Shown piece after piece: positions 58,925 through 64,000 of a DNA stretch of 64,000 nucleotides. The notes under the pieces are model-generated. The model was given only the letters and a program-made list of their open reading frames with translations. It did no database searches and had not been told where the DNA came from. A program made the translations under genes and the position numbers. The stretch lies in NCBI GenBank assembly GCA_035771175.1, contig CM069604.1:16741115-16805114 (forward strand), written 5' to 3'. Every line of letters begins with the position of its first letter. Position 1 is the first letter of the stretch. This DNA is from Paratinospora sagittata (Eukaryota > Streptophyta > Magnoliopsida > Ranunculales > Menispermaceae).

Positions 58925-59010
58925 TAATACATGTATTTTATATGTATGAGCTAAATATACGCTTGATAATACACGTATTTGATACGTATGAGCTAAATAT
59001 ACCCGTGTAT
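58925..59010 (+). repeat. 42-bp tandem duplication
   Basis: TAATACATGTATTT at 58925 and TAATACACGTATTT at 58967, each followed by GTATGAGCTAAATATAC; both units also contain small palindromes (ATACATGTAT, ATACGTAT). Confidence 0.85.
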
Positions 59011-59654
59011 GAAATACATGCTATATTTAAGGAATATGAACAAATAAATATAAGTATTAAATAAAGAATATAAGTTTTATTAGTGGAATGGGTTGGTTAA
59101 TTAGATATGTGAATTGGAGTTGAATTAAATTGATTAATAGATAAGAAAGTTGGTTTGTTAACTTGCATGAGGAGCATGGGATAACATGGGAAAGTTGGTT
59201 TGTTAAATTGCATGAGGAGCATGGGATAAAAATTAAAATAAAAGGCTATTATTTCCAACGTTTGCCGACAAGAGAAAACAAAGAATAAAAAAAAAAAAGA
59301 ACTTGCAAAAGAAAGAGAAGGAGAAGAAGAAGTGCAGAGAGAAAGGAAAGGAAGGAAGGAAGAAAGAAGGGGAAACAGAGGGAGATCCGAACCCGCGGTA
59401 AGTGATTTTCATTCTCTTTCTTCGTTAAATTGATCTCTAAGCTAGAGGTAACAAGTCTAGCGGAGTAGATTTTGTTGTGGGAGCCGTTTTACGGCGTTTT
59501 CAAAAAATTGGGGTTTTGACCCAACGTGAATGAAAATCCGCTAGAAAGGTAGAAAAATGCTCCCTGGACTGTTAGAACCCCGAATATGTGGTTAGATTCA
59601 ATTTCATGATTTTTGGAGACCGTTGGACAATTTTAATACAATTTACAACTTTCT

Positions 59655-59768
59655 GATGAATAGTGAAAAGTGAATAGTAAATAGTAAATAGTAAATAGTG
59701 AAAAATGAATAGTGAATATTGATGTGAATAGTAAATCGTGAATAGTATTGTGAACAGTGATGTAAAAA
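59655..59768 (+). repeat. Degenerate GTGAATAGTA tandem repeat
   Basis: About ten copies of GTGAATAGTA or AAATAGTAAATAGTA variants with 7-11-base spacing, AT-rich, in the gypsy LTR. Confidence 0.8.
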
Positions 59769-60150
59769 TGATTTGAAATCATAGATTCGTAGAGAACTGA
59801 ATTCCGGACGTTTCGATACTAAGATCTTGATTTTTGGATATGATTTGATATTTTTAGTAGCTAACGATATGATAAATGGTGCTTCTCATGATAAGCTCTG
59901 GTTCATTTCAGTTGAGAGCTTACGTACATGGATAAACGCTATTGAGGAAGCAATGACGTTTATGGTGCTCGATTTTAGAGGATATATTGGATTAAAAACT
60001 CGTGTAACCACTGTGAGTATAGTTTTATTGATTTGGTTCTTGTATGACATTGTACGCATATAAAATGTTTGATTGTATGCATGGTATATTTATATATAAT
60101 GCATTGAGTTTTAGGGATCATGCAAACTGATTTTAGAAATTGGAGTTTGT

Positions 60151-60275
60151 AATGATGAGGCTTTGCGAATCCTCATTGTCATTTCGTTAGGAATAGACCC
60201 AGGTGAGGTTTTGCGAGTCCTCATTGTCAGTAGGTCTGTCCTAACAAGGGTTGCGATCCTTGAAATGACTGTGAA
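60151..60275 (+). repeat. Hairpin array with TTGCGA loops in gypsy LTR
   Basis: ATGAGG/CCTCAT around CTTTGCGAAT, GTGAGG/CCTCAT around TTTTGCGAGT and AAGG/CCTT around GTTGCGAT. The second is enclosed in a larger stem, GTTAGGA and AGACC with GGTCT and TCCTAAC. Confidence 0.85.
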
Positions 60276-60945
60276 TTGGGTGATGAGATACTGTGTCTAC
60301 CTTGTACGGCCATACAAGGGTTAGACCCGCTCTCTTGCCTTGCGGAGGAGGGAGATTGTGCATTGTGTTATTGAAAACTCATGAAATTTATGTTGTTGAC
60401 ATGTATAATATATTCGTTGAATGATGCATGTGTTGCATAAGTGTTTGAAATGATTTTAAATGTCATATTTCTCTAAATGTATATAATTGCCATCTCAAGA
60501 ACTATATTCACTGAGATGTTGTTTGCTCACCCCATTTCCTCCAATATTTCAGGTATTGAGTCGAAGGGAAAAGGAAAATTTCGTGAGTGATACTCACGTG
60601 AGCCTTTGTCTGGTATGTGTATATATGCTTGGAGGAAATAGATTATATTTTTGTCATTTTGATATGTATACTTATCACACATTACATATATATATGTATT
60701 ATCATCTAGATGGGATGTGTGGGCATAGATAGCTTAATATATTGGATGATGAAATGACAATGTGTGTGAATGAATGAACTATATTGGATTTGATTTGTGG
60801 TATAGAAAAAAAAAATTGTAAGTTTGGGATGGATTGTGAGAGTACGTGAAGGCTGACAGTGTATTATATATTGTATATGGGTATGTACAGTGTATAGTAC
60901 GCTGTGCCGGTCATGACGTCAGCCTATGTCAGGGGCGTTGTGACA

Positions 60946-61559
60946 CAATCTATCTCCCCAACCCGACCCATATCAAACCGAAATGGTTCGAGTTGGGTTG
61001 CATTGATCATTCGGGTTTAGGTTAGGCTTGTGCTCGAGCTTTGGACCAATGAAATTTTAACCTATATTGTGTAAAAATAAAAAAAGAGAATTCAACCAGC
61101 ATTTATGTATAGGCCCACTTTTGGGCCCAACCTTGTAGAATTTTCAAATCCATATATTTCAGCCCTAAGGGAAAGTGCTTTGGAACTAAAACTATTCTCA
61201 ATATATAGGAAATAAACATTCAATATTAGCAGTCCGACTTCAACTAGAATAGTTCGAGTTAGGTATTTTAGAAACTGACCCAAACCAAATCCCCGGCCAA
61301 CCCAACCCAACCCAATGATTTTTGCTCAGTTCGGACGGGTTAGTCAGGTTGACTTCACCTCTACGCTTTCAGGCTCAGGCCCCAGTTAAGATCATGAGGG
61401 CATTGCTTTGTCGATCACAATGCAATTGCGAAGGAAAGAAAAGATCAGAAATTAAGCCTGATCTCTTGCAAAAATCATCCAAATTCCTCATTACAGAAAA
61501 CAGATGAGATTAGTGCAAGTCAGGGAAAGGATTTGCGGGTTAGTCTCATGCAACATTGG
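60946..61559. other. Intergenic, GGGTTGGGTCGG-like degenerate repeats
   Basis: Repeated words of the type AACCCGACCC, TCGGGTT and CCAACCCAACCC near 60955-61345. No gene is seen; short frames here have no recognisable features. Confidence 0.4.
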
Positions 61560-61647
61560 TCATTTCTGCAGCTCCTCTACGTCCTTGGACTGCAGCAAGT
61601 GAACAACATCAGCCAAGTTACTTTGATGGGAATGTGCCCTTTCATAA
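61560..61647 (-). CDS. Last exon of an unidentified host gene
   Basis: Reverse strand: polypyrimidine stretch and acceptor (TTGTTGTACTGTAG) then an 88-base exon ending TGA at 61560-61562. Peptide: YERAHSHQSNLADVVHLL, then QSKDVEELQK. GC content and codon use are more gene-like than the surroundings. It starts in phase 2 and joins the exon at 62132-62196 exactly, giving an open frame of 50 codons. I do not recognise the protein. It could be a genuine gene 3' end or a captured gene scrap. Confidence 0.45.
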
Positions 61648-62131
61648 CTACAGTACAACAAATAGAACACACTTGTTAAATTAAACTGAAAATGATCATA
61701 CAACTCAAGAGTAGAATCCACTGCATAGCAAATTAAAAATATTGCTATATGTAAAAGAAGTGTTATAATATCAAGTACTCCAATGCATTAAAATACAAAA
61801 TTTGCTATCCATCTCTCAATCTATATTGCACACTAAGTATTCACTAAGTCTATCCTAGCAGTTATCCACTACTTCAAAGTATGATAATAGCCAATATTTC
61901 CTCCCTCTTGAACAATGGCATTATTGAACAATCAGATATATGTTATCAAATCATTCTCTATCAGCTTAAGCTTTAAGAGTAAATAGTTTTCAAAACAAGC
62001 ACCTTGCTCCTGTTAAATGACTCTTGGGAGCATCTTCCTCAATGTTTCTGCATGGTATTTAGCAAAGATTGTGCAGGCACTACCATTCAGGTTTAAAGGT
62101 ATAAAATGTGGAATCTCCATAATACCTTTAC

Positions 62132-62196
62132 GTTGAAATGAGATGAAGATGCTTGTGGAAAATCTTTTTGCCACTCTCACACAGTCCATGAGTCAA
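62132..62196 (-). CDS. Penultimate exon of the same unidentified gene
   Basis: Bounded by an acceptor (TTTTAGCTTTGTAG) and a donor (AAC|GTAAAG). 65 bases read LTHGLCESGKKIFHKHLHL, then IST with the last codon completed by the next exon. The 484-base intron between is AT-rich with ordinary ends. No upstream exon in phase was found, though an open 31-codon stretch after an acceptor-like CAG lies at 62635-62727 on the same strand. Confidence 0.4.
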
Positions 62197-63143
62197 CTAC
62201 AAAGCTAAAAGAAAACGAAAAAGGATGTAACATCAAGTCTCTTTCAGACTTAAAACAAGATAAAGACCAAAAGTGTATTTGGATGTAACAATGTAATTAA
62301 ATGGGATGAAAATGCAGTTATGGGCTTCCAGGAGTGAAGAACTTTGACTTATAAACAAATAGTACCTTTATTTGTTTTGTTGCAAACACCAAGGTTTAGA
62401 AGACCCATCAAACTCTAGAACAATAGCCTGACAGAAGGAACATGTAAAATTGTTTATCAAACTCTTCCCTCTAAATTTTGATGAAAATCCTACTATTTAG
62501 CAGTAAGGAAGAAGCAAATGGCATCTGTATGGAGTGTCCAGATTTTATATGATGTGCTCAACCAATATCAGTGCAATGATTTTAGAACTAAAATGGGAAA
62601 TTGGGGTTGTTTTCAAAGTTGATTTGGAGAAAACTCATGACTGTTGAAGGGCCATTCCTTGAATAACTGTTGTGGAGGTTTCTTTTCTCTTTTTCACAGG
62701 GTTTGGGTTAATGGTAAAATGTAAATCCTGGAGAAGTTGATGTATTTATGACCAATACAGCAACTTGACCAAAAACCTAATGCTAAGAAATAAGCATTTA
62801 AGTTCTAATAATTAAATCAAATGAAAGAAATACCAAAATGTCAAGCTTAGGATTAATATTCCCAAGGAACATATAGCTTGCAATTTTTTGATATAGCCTC
62901 CTTTGCATTGCCAACATTTATACATAGGGGCTAACAGGTTTGTTGTGATTCTCAGGTGATGATTTTGGACATCTAAATCTGATCCAAATTCACAAGATGT
63001 TTGACAGATTCATTGGTTGGATAAATTGGGTCAGATCGGTCAGGGTTCTCGGATTTGGATATCAAAAGAATTGTTTGCTTAGTGTTAAGTAAACTTTAAC
63101 TAGTACAATGTAAATTATTAATAAAGTATAAAAAAAAACTTAA
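62197..63143. other. No gene recognised
   Basis: AT-rich. Two acceptor-preceded stretches occur on the reverse strand: 62635-62727 (includes NPNPVKKRKETSTTVIQG) and about 62375-62436 (AIVLEFDGSSKPWCLQQNK then stop). Neither joins the two downstream exons in phase. Confidence 0.4.
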
Positions 63144-63231
63144 TCATACAAATATGAGGGGCAGGGGCTCCTTAATATTCCCCCATTCTGCCAAGAAAGC
63201 AAAGGGTAGGGGAATAAGAGTGGGTGAGACT

Positions 63232-63300
63232 GGTAAGTAAAGACAGAGATGGGGATGATTTATAAGGAGGGGAAGGGCCCTTAATTCCTGATGTGGGACT
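63232..63300 (-). promoter_or_regulatory. snRNA-type promoter motif pair (USE plus TATA)
   Basis: Reverse strand: AGTCCCACATCA (63289-63300) resembles the plant snRNA upstream element RTCCCACATCG; TTATAAAT (63258-63265) follows after 23 bases, a Pol II-like spacing (about 33 bases centre to centre). About 25 bases beyond the TATA lies TTTACTTACC (63232-63241), like the 5' end of U1 snRNA, but the downstream sequence does not resemble U1. Confidence 0.4.
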
Positions 63301-63820
63301 AGATGAGAGGGAGAGACCCCCTCTCCCCTCTTTGCTTCTCGCAAAATAAAAAGTACAAGAAGAGAATGGGTTTTTCCCCTTTTCATGTAGTCCCAAATCA
63401 GGACTGATGGGGCAAGAAATCTCTTCTTCTCCTCATAAAAGAACCCCTTCCACCTACAATGATCTAAGTCTCCATTTGATTGCCCCATAGAACCATCACC
63501 AGATAAAGCAAACTTCTTCCCAATACTACCAATTGATGCTCATCTTACCATTAGAGCCCTCAATTTGCAAAAATAAAAAATAGGAAACAATGCAAAAAGC
63601 TGCTGCTTTTACTTTTTTTTTTCTTTTTTTCATTCTTGGAAAAGAAAAGGAGAGAGCTCATTACTAGGGATATTAGTTCTTCTCCATATAATTTTGAACC
63701 ATTTCAAACAATTTTCCTTCATTTTCTCCAAATTTATTTTAAAAACATTTTTTTTTCCATTTTTACTAAACAAATCAACAGTTCTAAACATTTGAACAGA
63801 TTACCACCAAGGAATATAAA
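63301..63820. other. No gene recognised
   Basis: Holds a second, inverted USE-like AGTCCCAAATCAGG at about 63389-63403 and AT-rich, T-tract sequence. The 114-codon reverse frame over 63144-63488 is Pro/Leu-rich, covers the promoter motifs and has no recognisable domain. Confidence 0.4.
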
Positions 63821-63975
63821 GGAGCAGACCGATGTACAAGGCTCTCACCTATGTGGGCTTTGGGGAGAGATCAGACCACTATGGGTCTAATGTACATAGC
63901 CTTACCCTGCATCATAGAACCTTTTCATGACTTGAACTTGGGACCACCAGGTCACATGGAACATGAATGCCATAA
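63821..63975 (-). mobile_element. Au-type SINE (reverse)
   Basis: Reverse strand matches the plant Au SINE in order: CATGTGACCTGGTGGTC, a B-box-like GGTCCCAAGTTCAAGTC, GCAGGGTAAGGCTATGTAC, TAGACCCATAGTGGTC and CACATAGGTGAGAGCCTTG. The 5' tRNA-like A box is diverged or missing, and the 3' end runs into TTTATATTCC. Identification is from memory of the family consensus. Confidence 0.75.
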
Positions 63976-64000
63976 AATGAAAATAGTTTGACTTTAACTA

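Larger units (their letters stand above)
58875..60945 (+). mobile_element. Forward Ty3/gypsy LTR-like block
   Basis: Runs from TGTAATTTTAAT to GGGGCGTTGTGACA. Sense phrase TTCACTGAGATGTTGTTTGCTCACC near 60507. The flanking pentamers (AAATT, CAATC) differ, so borders or history are unclear. It contains a 42-bp duplication, a GTGAATAGTA repeat and a hairpin array; no gene. Confidence 0.6.

Noticed and set aside
62375..62436. Exon AIVLEFDGSSKPWCLQQNK upstream of the two host-like exons
   Set aside because: It ends in a stop and no donor keeps phase with the exon at 62132-62196; could only be an alternative terminal exon.
63232..63241. U1 snRNA gene
   Set aside because: Only about the first ten bases resemble U1; no Sm site or stem-loop sequence follows.
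63144..63488. 114-codon reverse frame
   Set aside because: No domain, biased composition, and it spans promoter-like motifs; not supported as a gene.

Overview
The window reads as nuclear DNA of a flowering plant, most likely a eudicot; I cannot name a genus. Evidence: plant-restricted transposon families (SIRE/Maximus-type Ty1/copia, Athila-type and chromodomain Ty3/gypsy, a MULE carrying a plant mobile domain gene, an Au-type SINE), AT-rich intergenic sequence, plant splice signals, and no bacterial or organellar operon. Nearly every coding trace belongs to a mobile element, and nearly all are broken by stops, frameshifts or later insertions.

Layout. 1-7737: Mutator-like element with a decayed MuDR transposase followed on the same strand by a plant mobile domain gene. 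7770-8559: 3' end of an Athila-type element. 8560-11483 and 11484-14163: two gypsy LTR-like blocks in opposite orientation, the second followed by its reverse-strand pol remnant (14218-15066). 15068-16560: probable second MULE fragment. 16593-21931: forward copia LTR, primer site, gag scrap and second LTR scrap, with a solo LTR (17690-21159) that itself holds a 573-bp foldback element (18342-18914). 21932-24928: fragments of three more copia LTRs, ending at a degenerate primer site.

24935-36699: a reverse-strand SIRE-type copia element with both LTRs, PBS, PPT and all pol domains; a 2,892-bp solo LTR sits in its 3' LTR with a perfect GTCAT duplication. It interrupts a forward copia element whose gag start resumes at 36725. 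36992-38988 and 39007-41263 are two more solo LTRs. 41467-50510 is a reverse-strand Athila-type element, the best preserved of the window. 50511-52056 is a truncated forward copia LTR. 52199-58868 is a reverse-strand chromodomain gypsy element, its integrase split by a solo Athila-type LTR (56514-58069, duplication GTATG). 58875-60945 is a forward gypsy LTR. 60946-64000 is lower in recognisable elements and holds two phase-compatible exons of an unknown reverse-strand gene, an snRNA-type promoter motif pair and an Au SINE.

The strongest unexplained signal is structural. Several LTR families carry arrays of about 20-27-nt mini-hairpins in which the loop is conserved (copia: TTACGGGT-like; one gypsy LTR: TTGCGA) while stem sequence changes from unit to unit with complementarity kept. 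A second class is made of CpG-containing palindromes: GGGCGCT...AGCGTCC arrays in some copia LTRs, GGAACGCGTTCC-like arrays in others, and GCGCCGCGGC-like clusters in Athila LTRs. I cannot say whether this is already described.
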